NCBI GenBank assembly: GCA_026413225.1
Contig: CM048552.1
Location: forward strand, 215,536,553 to 215,600,552
Length of the DNA: 64,000 bases
Source of the DNA: Otis tarda
Taxonomy: Eukaryota; Chordata; Aves; Otidiformes; Otididae
Direction: 5' to 3'
Notes under the pieces: generated by a model
Told to the model about the DNA's origin: nothing
The model's input: the letters and a program-made list of their open reading frames with translations, nothing else
Database searches by the model: none
Made by a program: the position numbers and the translations under genes
Shown here: in pieces, positions 19,945 through 31,200 of the stretch
How positions within the stretch are numbered: position 1 is the stretch's first letter
Layout of the letters: each line of letters opens with the position of its first letter

Positions 19945-20225
19945 CAGTACGGCCAGTCTGGGGGGTCCCAGATCATGGTGGGACCAGTATGGCCAGCTCG
20001 GAGGGTCCCGCAGCGTGCTGGGACCAGTATGGCCAGTCTGGAGGGTCTCGGACCATGGGACCAGTATGGCCAGCCAGGATGGTCCCAGATCATGGTGGGA
20101 CCAGTATGGCCAGCCAGGATGGTCCCAGATCATGGTGGGACCAGTATGGCCAGTCTGGAGGGTCTCGCACCAAGCTGGGACCAGTATGGCCAGTCTGGAG
20201 GATCCCGGACCACACTGGGACCCAG
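19945..20225 (+). repeat. GGACCAGTATGGCCAG minisatellite between PHOX2A and INPPL1
   Basis: About seven to eight copies of a 37-45 bp unit containing GGGACCAGTATGGCCAG and TCTGGAGGGTC or CCAGGATGGTCCCAG. Two adjacent copies (20073-20140) are nearly identical. It is bounded by unique sequence on both sides. Confidence 0.9.
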
Positions 20226-21414
20226 TTCCTCATCCCCGCTCCTCACCCCGCCCCATCCCGCGATTCCCCGGGAATCCCCCCCCGGGACGGGACGGGACCC
20301 TTGCACTGAACGTGAAAAGACCCCAAACCGCGGCGAATCCCCCGAACCCCGGGACGGGGCGGGACGGGGCAGTTTGGGTGGGGTGACGTCACACCAAGGC
20401 CTCGTCAGCTAACGAGGGGCGCGGGGCGGGGGTGCTGGGGGGGGCCCGGCCCATCCTTCATCTCGGCCGGAGCGGGGGCAGCGGGGCCCGGACGTGGGGG
20501 CTGGGGGGAACCGGGGGTCCCGGGCTGGGGGTGGGTGTCACCCCCCAGCACCCCTGGGTGCAGCCCCCAGGGACAGGGAGAGCTGGGGGGAGGACACCCC
20601 GGGGGGGGGGGAGGCACGGCTGGGGACCCCCACCCTGAAAACTCCACTCTGGGACCCCCACCATGGGGACCCTCTCACCCGAAGGACCCCCCCCACTCTA
20701 GGGACCCCCACCCTGGGATCCCCCCACCCTGAGGACCCCCCCCCGGACCCCCCAACCCGGGACCCCCAGAAGGGCACTTGGTGAGGTTTGGGGCTGAGCA
20801 CCGAGGGGGAGACGGGGGTCAGCACCCACGGGTGGGGGGGGCCCAGCTGAGCACCCACGGGGGGACCCAGCAACGCAGCCCCCCCGGACGGGACGGATCC
20901 AGTAAGTACCTGATGGGCAAACTGGGATTTGGGGAGGGGGGACACCCTGGAAGCACTTGGGGGGGTTTGGGCGAAGGCACTGAACCGGCTCTGCTGCGGC
21001 GGGACCCCGCGCGGGGGTGGGACCCCCAGGGTGGGGCCAGGACCCCCAGGGTGGGGACGGGACTCCCAGGCTGGGAGACCCCCACCCCATCCCGTCCCAG
21101 TTTGGCACTGGCCAAAGGCACTTGGGTTGAAACACAACTTGGGGGGGGCAGCAGGAGCCAGAGACCCCTGGGGTGCCCCCCAAAAACCTCCTTGCCCCCC
21201 CCCCAGCTCTCAGGACCCCCCACCCCTTCTCTCAATAAATTAAGAAATAACTTAAATGAGGGAGGCCCCGCACGGGACCCCCCTGAAATTCTCTGACCAG
21301 GACCCCCCACCCACGCCCAACCCACCCCCAACCCCCCCACGCCCCCCTCGTTACCCAGCACCCAGGGTGGGCCGGCCGCGGGGTCCCGGCGCTCCCGCCG
21401 GCTGCTGCTGGTGA

Positions 21415-22285
21415 TGGCGGGGTGCGAGGATGCGGGACGTCCCGCCGCGGGATGCAGGGCTGCGGGATCCGTGCCCACGGGATGCGGGACGTCCCGCCAC
21501 GGGATGCAGGGCTGCGGGATCCGGGATCCGCGCCCATGGGATGCGGGACGTCCCGCCGCGGGATGCAGAGGTGTGGGATCTGTGGCCACGGGATGCGGGA
21601 TGTCCCGCCGCGGGATGCAGGGCTGCGGGATCCGGGATCCGCGCCCACGGGATGCGGGACGTCCCGCCGCGGGATGCACAGCTGTGGGGTGTCGCTGGGC
21701 TGCGGGATACGCGGATGCGGGATCCAGGATGTGCACCCGGCAGATGCTCGGCCATGGGATCCGGTATTTGTGGCCACGGGATGCATGGATGTGGCATCCG
21801 GGATTCGTGGCGGCCGGATGGAGGACGCTCGGCCGCGGGATCTGGGATTCGTGGCCGCGGGATCCGGGATTCATGGCCACGGGACGTGAGATGCTCGGCT
21901 GCGGGATCCGAGATTTGTGGCCGCAGGATGCACGGATGCGGGATCCAGGATTCCTGGCCGCAGGATGCTCGGCCGCGAGATCCGTGGCCACGGGATGCAC
22001 GGATGCGGGATCCAGGATTTGTGGCTGCAGGATGTGGGATGCTTGGCCACGGGATCCGGGATTTGCGGCCGCGGGATCCGGGATTTGTGGCAGCAGGACG
22101 CTCGGCCGTGGGATCCGGGATTCGAGGCGGCGGGACGCGGGACGTCCCACCGCGGGATGCACGGATGCGGGATGCGCGGCCCAGGGATGCTCATCTGCGG
22201 GATCCAGGACTCACGGGCGCGGGCCGCGGGATTCGTGGCCGCGGGCCGCGGGATGCCGGGCCGCGGGGCGCTGGGCTGCGGGGCG
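21415..22285 (+). repeat. GGGATGCGGGACGTCCC minisatellite abutting the INPPL1 stop codon
   Basis: About 870 bp of units containing GGGATGCGGGACGTCCCGCC, GCGGGATGCAGGGCTGCGG and GGATCCGGGATTCGTGG. It runs to within about 12 bp of the INPPL1 TAG (22297), so it would be transcribed as INPPL1 3' UTR. The GGGACGTCCC core is palindromic. Its stop-poor frames give ORFs of over 600 codons on the plus strand. Confidence 0.9.
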
Positions 22286-22296
22286 CTGGGCCGCGG

Positions 22297-25200
22297 CTAC
22301 TTGCGGAGCTGCAGGCTCTCCAGGAGGACGCGCTTGTGGCCGGGGTCCAGCACGCCGGCCTCCTCCAGGTCCTCCTCCGTGATGTCGCTGGGGAGGGGGC
22401 CGCAGGCGTGGGGACCCCCCCTCGGCGGCCGCGCGGCCCCCGCTCCCGTCGCCGGCTGCCCACCCAGCCCCTCTCTCCACGGGGGTCTCCGCACGGGTGG
22501 GTGCCCCCACCCAGGAGGGGCGGGGAGGCGAGGGGTGGGCGGGGGGCGCGCGGGGGTCCCGGGGCAGGGGTTGGGGGGGTCTGCTCACCTGAGGAACTCC
22601 AGGTCGTCCCAGCCGTTGCGCAGCAGCCCCTCCTCGTACCGCTCCAGCCCCAGCGCCCGCAGCCACTCGCCCACGCCGGGCACGGCGCCCGCGCCGCGGC
22701 CCCCCTGGCACAGCGCCTGCCGGGACCCCGGCCCCTCAGCACCCGGCACCCCCTGCACCCCCACCCCATGGCGGGAGCAACCCCCGGGACAGGGCCGCCC
22801 AGCCCCAACACCCCAAACCGCGCCCCCACCCAGCGCACCCCAGGGAGGGGGTCCCAGCACCCTGCCCCCCCCCCCCCAAACACCCACCTCCTCAGCCAGA
22901 TCCTCCTGGATGCTCTCCCGGATGGAATGGGGGGGGAAGGCGAGGGGGCGGCCGTAATCGGGGTGCAGGCAGCGGGGGGGCAGCTCCAAGCGTCCCCCCT
23001 TGGCGGGCGGGGGTGGCGGGGGGGCCGCTCGCCCCCTGCCCCCGCCGTAGTCCACCTCGCTCAGCGTCTTGGCCATCTGCAGCACGGAGCAGGAGCGGTC
23101 GTCCAGCGGCCCCCCCGCGGCGGGGGTCCCGGCGGCCCCCTCCAGCCCGAACGCGGCCGCGGCAGCCGGCGCGGGCCGGGGGTGCAGCTTGGGCGGGGGC
23201 GATTCGGCGAAAGGGGCGAGCGGCCGCGGTTTGGGCTCCTCGCGGGCGGCGGGCGGCGGCTCCTCGCGGGCGGGGGGTAGAAGGGGTTGGGGGGCAGCTC
23301 CAGGTCGCGGGGCAGGGGCGGCGGGGGGAAATCGGGCGGCGGGAGGTTGAGGGTGCCGGCGGCGTCGCCGTCGTCCGAAGAGCTGCCCTCCTCGTCGCCG
23401 CGGCACGCGGGCGGCTGGCCGGCCGAGGGGCGCCGGCGCGGCTCCGCCGCGGCCGCCTGCGCCTTGGTTTTGGGAGCGGGGGGCTTGCCGGGGTCCCCGG
23501 GCGCCAGCAGCTGGTGCGGGACCCCCTCCAGCACGTAGTAGGCCGGGTTGTTGAAGCTGTTTTTCGGCGGCCCCTCCGCCGGCGCCTCCGCCTTGGGCCT
23601 GCCGGCACGGGGCGCGGTGAGCGTGACACCCCGGGGCGCGGGGGGAGCGGGCGGGGGTCCCCCAAACCCGCCCGTCCCCCCTCTCACCGGCCGACGGCCG
23701 CCTCGTCCCTGGCCGTGCCGCGGTGCGGGGCGGGGGGCCGGGGGGCCGGCGCGGCGACGCTCTTCTCCGGCTCCTCCGGGAGCTTCGCCAGGGCGGCGGG
23801 GGGCTCGGCGGCGGGGGGCTTCCGCCCGGATGACCTGGGGGAGAAGGGGCGTGGGGCGCGCCGCGGGGCCGGGACCCCCGGGACGGAGCCAGCGCCCCTC
23901 TCGGAGGCGCCGAGCCCCCCGGCCCTGACCCAGACGGCGCAGAGCCGGCACCGGGACCGAGGGACGCTCGGCGGGAGACGCTCAGCCCCCCGGGACCCCC
24001 GTTTCCCCCAGCCGGGACCCCCGTTGCCCCCAGCCGGGGGCCACCCGCGCCCCGCAGCCCCCCGTACTTGGCGTAGTCCTGGCTGGCCCTGGCGCCCAGC
24101 GGCCCCTTCCCCTTGCCGGCCGCCGTCTCGTCCTTGTCCACGCTGATCCACTCTGCGAGGGGCCGGGGGCTCAGCGGGGCGGGGGTCTCGGTCCCGCCGC
24201 CCCCACCCCGGGGTGGTTTTTGTGGGGGGGGTCTCTCACCGTAGAGCCTCTCGCGGGTGCCCAGGCGCTCGGCGGGCACGCGGACCCTCATGGAGCCGCG
24301 GATGTTGCCGGTCTCCTCGCCGCGGTGCGACAGGTAGGTGAGGAACTGCTGCGCCGTGCTGCCGATCATGGACTTCAGCGCGATGACGCACTCCCCTGGC
24401 GACGGCGGCGGGGGGGTTGGGCGGGGGCGGGGGGTCCCGCGCCCTCCCGGGACCCCCGCCCCGCAGCCCGCTCACCGTAGGACTCGTAGCCGTCGAGGGA
24501 TTTGACGGTGAGCAGGAGGTGCTGGTCCTGCAGGTACTCGATCTCGGAGAGGATGGGCTTCAGCTGCGGGCGAGCGGAGGGCGCGCTGGCATTTTGGGGG
24601 GGCTCGTGGGGGGTCTTCCTGCCCCGCAGCCCCCTCCCCACCCCGGTGCCAGCCCCCCGTCCCCTCCTCACCGTGGGCAGCTGCCGGGACGACCACTGCA
24701 CCTTGAGGAAGTTGATGTTGTCGCTGCTCTGGCTGTCGTTCTCGAAGCTCTTCTTGAACTCTGCGGCGGGCGGGGGGACACGGCAGGGCCCCCGTCAGCC
24801 CCCGGGACCCCCGCGGGACCCCCCCGCCCGCCGCCCCTCACCTTCCAGGCAGGTGGAGTAGAACTCGATGAAGAACTTGGTGCGGCTGGCCGTCTTGACG
24901 ATGGCCTCCACGCTCTCGAACTCGATGTAGGCCTGCTCCGAGGACTTGGAGAGCCCTGCAGGGAGAGGCGAGGCGTCGGGACCCCCCCCCAAATCACCCC
25001 GAGACCCCCACCCACCCCGGGACCCGCAGGGGAGGGGAGCGGGGCCTCCCCCTTTGGGCACAGGCACCTTTTTTGGAGACGAACTGGGACGTCACCCCCA
25101 CCTCGAAGGAGCCGAAGACGGGCGAGTGGTCGCTGGTGACGATGTCGTCTGTGCACCCTGCCGGGACGGGGGGGCCGGGGGGTCAGATTGGGGTGGGGGG

Positions 25201-28200
25201 CGGTCCCCACGGCGGGGACGGGGTGTCCCGAGGCGGGAGGGGGACGCGGGCCGCTCACCGTAGGCGTTGCAGTTGATGTGCGTCTCGGGGTAGGACTTCC
25301 AGAGGATGCGGTCGCACCAGGACGGCACGTTGGTGCGCACCTGGCCGGGACGCGGGGAAATGGGGACGCGGGGGGGGTCAGATCCCACCCCCTCCGCCCC
25401 AATCCGCCCCCCCCCCACAACCCCACCCCAGCACCTACCCCCGTGGGCTTCTGCTTGTGCCAGACGTAGGTGTCGCGCGAGCCCCGCTCGTAGCGGTAGG
25501 TGGGGGGGAAGGTGATCTCCTCCTCGCCTGCGCGGCACCGGGGGGGTCAGGACAGGCCCGGAGCGGGGTGCTGCCCCCCCAACCCCTCCAAAATCCCCCC
25601 CCCAGCCCTCACCGAAGCGCAGGAAGATCTTGTGCTTCTCCTTCTCCAGGTTGAGCTGATCCACCTTGAGCAGCGGCTCCAGCTCCCTGCGCCCGATGTA
25701 GTTGAGGATCTCCTGCGGGACAGGCGGGGCTCACACGGGGCTGGGGGGGGGACAGACACCCCCCAGGCCACCCCACGCCCCCCCCAACCTGGATGTCCAT
25801 GTCCAGGCGGTAATTGAGGTCCCCGAACCAGAAGAGGTGGGTGAAGCGGAGGGAGATGTCGAAGGAGCTGAGCTGCTTGTCCCCCAGCGAGAGCAGGCGC
25901 AGGATGTCCAGGTAGTTCTGGTTCCTCCTGTCGGGGTTCGGGGGGGGACACGGGGGGTGTCGGTGGGACGCCGGGGCCGCACGGGACCCCGCCGCGTCCC
26001 CCCCGGCGCGCGGGCGCTCACCGGGCCGTTTTCTCGCTGCCGGAGGTGAGGTGGCAGTTGACGAAGCCGAAGGAGGTGCCGTTGAACATGAAGGAGACGC
26101 CCACGGCCCCCTTGTTCCCTGCGCGGGACGGGGGCACGGTCGGGCCCCAAACCCCGCTGGCGGGGCACGGCGCCCACCCAGACCGCCGGCACGGGCACGC
26201 GCTCCCGGCACGCCACCGGACCTCGTCCCGTGCGACGCACCGCACCCGGACCTCTCCTCGTGCAACGCACATGTGACCAGACCCCTCCTCGTGCAACGCA
26301 CGCGTGACCAGACCCCACCCCGTGCACGGCACATGCACCCAGAGCTCTCCTCGTGCAACACACGTGCTCCAGGACCCCTCCTTGTCCAACACACACATGC
26401 CCAGAACCCTCCTCATGCAACGCACGCGCACCCAGACTCCGCATCACGCAACGCGCGGGCTCCAGGACCCCTCCTCGTGCAACACGTTCAACGCCAAGAC
26501 CCCTCCACGTGCAACACACCAATGCCAGGACCCCTCCCTGTGCAACGCACGCACTCTGGGACCCCTCCCCGTGCAACGCACGCGCACCCAGACCCCTCCC
26601 CGTGCAACGCACGCGCACCCAGACCCCTCCCTGTGCAACACTCATGCTCCAGGACCCCTCCTCGTGCAACACGTGCAACACCAGGAGCCCTCTCTATGCA
26701 ATGCGCACGTGCTGAGACCCCTCCCCGTGCAACGCACGTGCACCGGGCCCCCTCCTGGTGCAACGCACACGCCATGGGACCCCTCCTCGTGCAACGCACG
26801 TGCGCCGGGCCCCCTCCCCTGTGCCACACGTGCACGCCCGGACTCCTCCTCACGCAACACACGCCCCGGGCCCCTTCCTCGCACAACTGGCGTGCCAGCA
26901 GCCCCTCCCCCCATGCCGCGCGGGCGCCCCCGGCCCCCGGCCCCTACCCAGGGTGTTGGCGATCCCCGTCTTGACGCTGGAGGTGCTGACGTGGCTGATG
27001 CGGTTCTCGTGCTCCGGCTTCACCAGCACCACCACCTTGATGTTCCACAGCGACTGCATGGCCACCTGCGGGGACCCGCGCCCGCCGGGAGACCCCCCCC
27101 ACCCTACCGTTAGACCCCCACCGGCACCCGCCGCCGCCGCGAGGCCGCCCCGAAATAGCGGAGCCGGAGCACCCGCAGCTTTCCGAGCGGCCGGAGCGAC
27201 ACCCGGCGCCAAGACCCAGCTCCAACAGCCGGTTCCACCACCCAGCTCCGACACCCGGCTCCCATCACCCAGCTCCGAGCCCTCCCCGGCTCCGATACCT
27301 GGCTCCGTCACCCAGCTACGACACCTGGCTTCGAAGCCCAGCGCCATCACCCAGCTCCGCCACTCGGCTCCAACACCCAGCTCCATCACCCTGCTCTGAC
27401 ACCCAGTTCTGCCAACTGGCTCCATCACCTGGCTCTGACACTTGGCTCCATCACCCAGCTCTGGCACCTGGCTCCAACGTCTGGCTCCCATCACCCGGCT
27501 CTGACACCTGGCTCTGCCACTGGGCTCCATCACCCACCCCCGTTACCCCAGCCCCTACACCTGGCTCCAACACCCAGCTCCAAATCCCAGCTCTGGCACC
27601 TGGCTCCATCACCCAGCTCTGACACCCAGCTCCAACACCCAGCTCCAAATCCCAGCTCTGCCACCTGTCTCCATCATTCAGCTCCATAAACCTGGCTCTA
27701 TCACCCAGCCCCAACACCCAGCTCCAATACCCAGCTCCAAATCCCAGCTCCAAATCCCAGCTCTGGCACCTGGCTCCAACACCCAGCTCTGCCACCGGGC
27801 TCCATCACCCAGCTCCATTACCCCAGCCCCTACACCTGGCTTCATCACCCAGCTCTGACACCCAGCTCCACCATCCAGCTCCAAAGCCTGGCTCCGTTGC
27901 CTGGCTCCGCCACCCAGCTCCAAAGCCCAGCTCCATCACCCGGCTCCGCCGCCCACCGCCCCCGTGGCGCCCCCGTTCCTACCGGGCGGTACTCCAGCTC
28001 GGTGAAGTCCTTCAGCAGGGCGCGCAGGAAGTCCACCCACTCCTTGTCGCCCAGGGAGTTCTCCTGGGTGCCGAAGACGTAGATGTCGTGGGGGATGGCC
28101 ACCGTCGCCTCGTCCCGCGTCTTCCCCAGGCCCTTGGCCGTGAACCACGACGCCAGGCTCTTGGGCGGGGGCACGCTGCCTGCGGCGGGACGGCGTGGTT

Positions 28201-31200
28201 ACGGCGCGGGGGGGGTTCCGGGGGGTCGGCCCCCGCACCGGGACCCCCCGGCTCACCCATGTTCCAGGTGCCGATGAAGACGGAGATCATGTCGGGCTCG
28301 TCCTGGTGCGAGTGCTTGTTCTTCATCAGCTGCAGGAGCTGGCAGAAGGCCTCCCGCTTCTGGGGGGGGCAAAATAATGGGGGGCAAAATAAGGGAGGGG
28401 GGCAAAATAATTGAGGGGGGCAAAATAAGGGGGAGGGGGTCCCCACGGCTGCCCCCGACTCAGGTCTGCCAAACCCAGCACCCCCCACCCACATCCCTGA
28501 GCCCCCACGGGGGACAGGGGGTTAAATCTGCCCCCCGGCCCCACCAGGGCCCCCCCCCCCCCAAATCCCGGCAGAGCGCGGCCCACCCACCCGGGCGCTG
28601 ACGAAAACGAAGTCTTTCCGTTGCGTTTTGTCCTTTTCCTTCTCGAAAACGATGCCCAGTTTGTTCTGCACCCGCTGCGACTTGATCAGCTGCCGGACTG
28701 GGGATGGGGGGGGGCAGAAAGCGATGGGTGGGGGGCTCTGCGCAGCGCCCCTCCCTCCCCAAAACCGGGCCCGGGGGCCACGCAGGGCAGAGGGACGCCC
28801 AGGACGGGGGGTCACCGCCCGCTCCCGCCCCGCGGGGATGCTCTGGTGTGAAGTCGGTGGCTGGGGGTGCAGGCCCCCCCCCCCGCGCGCCCCCCCCTCA
28901 CTTTTGTGGTGGGTGAAGGTGTTCCAGTCCTCCTGCGCGTCCCGCTGCTTCCTCTGCACCACCAGCCGCCCCCCCTCCACGTCCACGCTCAGCGTGTACT
29001 TCTGTGACTTCCCGATCTTCGTCAGGTCCCCCAGCGCCACGTCCAGCTTCACCTGCGGGGGGGCGCGGGGGGCGTGGGGGGGGCATCCGGTACCCAGCCC
29101 CCCCGGCACCCACTCGCAACCCCAGCCCCAGGGCCACCAACGCCAATCCCCCGATCCCGTCCCGCAGGACCCTTTGGCGGGGGGGGGGTGTGTCTTTGGT
29201 GGGGTGGGAGGGTCTCTCTGGCGGGGTGGGGGGGTCTCTTTGGTGGGGTGGGGGGGGTCTCTTTGGTGGGGGGGTCTCACCTCAAAGGTCTGCACCGGGA
29301 TGCTCTTGGCCTTGCGGGAGAGCGGCTGGGGGCGCGGCGGGGGCGGCCGAGCTCATCTCCTGCAGGGCCTTCAGCGCCTGGAGGGGGGCAGTGTCAGCGG
29401 CAGATGAGAGATGGGCGCTGCGGCCCCCCAGCTCCACCAGTCCACCCAGCCCCATCAGAACCCCAGCTCTCCCAGCACCTCCAGTGCCCCCATCCCCACC
29501 AGCTCCCCCAGCTCCATCGGACCCCCAGCCGCCCCCATTTCCACCAGCCCCCCCCGGCCCACCAGCCCACCCAGCTCCATCAGAACCCCACCTCCACCCG
29601 CCCCCCCATGCACCTCCATTTCCACCAGCCCCCCCACCCAAGCCCCCTCCACCCAGCCCCCTCACCCTGGGGTCCCCTCCGTGCCACCCGTGCCCCCCAT
29701 TTGGGCGCTGGCACCATCCAGATCGTGCCTTGGTCGTACCCCGGCGTGGGACCCCCCCAGACCCCCCGGCAGGCCCCCCGGCCCGACCTTCTTCTCGATG
29801 CCGGCGAGGAAATCCTTCAGCACCGAGAGCTTCAGCACCAGGCTCTCCAGCTCCTGCTCCCCGCTCTGCCCCGCCGTCTGCAACGCCCGCACGTCACCGG
29901 GACGGGACCCCCGGGCCACCCCGGCCCCCCAAGGGGCAGGGTCCCCCGCACCACCACGGGACAGGACCCCCGGCGCACCCCAGCCCCCCAAGGGTAGGAC
30001 TCCCCCACCACCGCACGATGGGGCACAACAGGACCCCCACATCCATCCGTGCTCCCTGCAGGGGGAAGACCCCCCAAAACCCATGGGATGGGGCACAACA
30101 GGACCCCCACATCCATCCGTGCTCCCTGCAGGGGGAAGACCCCCCAAAACCCATGGGATGGGGCACAACAGGACCCCCAGATCCATCCTCACTCCCTGAA
30201 GGGGCAAGAACCCCCCCAGTAACAACAGGCAGGGCAGAATGGGACCCCCAAATCCATCTCTGATCCCCAGAGGGGCAGGACCCCCACCAGCACCATGAGA
30301 TGGGGCAGGACGGGACCCCCAGACCCATCCCCCCCCCCCCCCAGGGGCACATGAGCCCCCAGCACCATGAGATGGGGCAGGACGGGACCCCCAGACCCAT
30401 CCCCCCCCAGGGGCACATGAGCCCCCAGCACCATGAGATGGGGCAGAACGGGACCCCCGGATCCACCCCTGATCCCGGCAGGGGCAAGACCCCCCATGAC
30501 CCGTGAGGCGGGACAGGATGCGACCCCAAGATCCACTCCAGCCCCTGGGGGGACAGGGCCTCCCCAAACCATGAGACGGGGCAGGACAGGACCCCCGGAT
30601 CCACCCCAGCCCCTGCGAGGGGCAGCTCCCTCCACCAGTAACACGGGACAAAGCAGGATGGGACCCCCAGACCCACCCCAGCCCCCTCGGACAGAACCCC
30701 ACCAGAACCACGAGACGGGGCAGGACGGGACCCCCAGACCCACCCCAGCCCCCTCGGACGGACAGAACCCCACCAGAACCACGAGACGGGGCAGGACGGG
30801 ACCCCCAGACCCACCCCAGCCCCCTCGGACGGACAGAACCCCACCAGAACCACGAGACGGGGCAGGACGGGACCCCCAGACCCACCCCAGCCCCCTCGGA
30901 CCGACAAGACCCACCCAGAACCACGAGACGGGGCAGGACGGGACCCCCAGCTCCACCCCAGCCCCCTTGGACGGACAGAACCCCACCAGAACCACGAGAC
31001 GGGGCAGGACGGGACCCCCAGTTCCACCCCAGCCCCCTCGGACGGACAAGACCCACCCAGAACCACGAGACGGGGCAGGACGGGACCCCCGTGCCCCCCC
31101 CTCACCTGCTGGAGGATTTTGGAGACGGTGGGGGAGCTCTGCTGGTCGAACACCTTGGAGAGGATCTCCAGCCCCGCCAGCACCTTGTCCACCTCGCTGC

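Noticed and set aside
21234..21239. AATAAA on the plus strand between PHOX2A and INPPL1
   Set aside because: PHOX2A already has a good signal at 19737, and INPPL1 is on the other strand, so this word serves neither gene as read.
21430..23280. 616-codon plus-strand ORF antisense to INPPL1
   Set aside because: It combines the 3' minisatellite with the antisense of INPPL1 exons; the minus strand carries the conserved protein.
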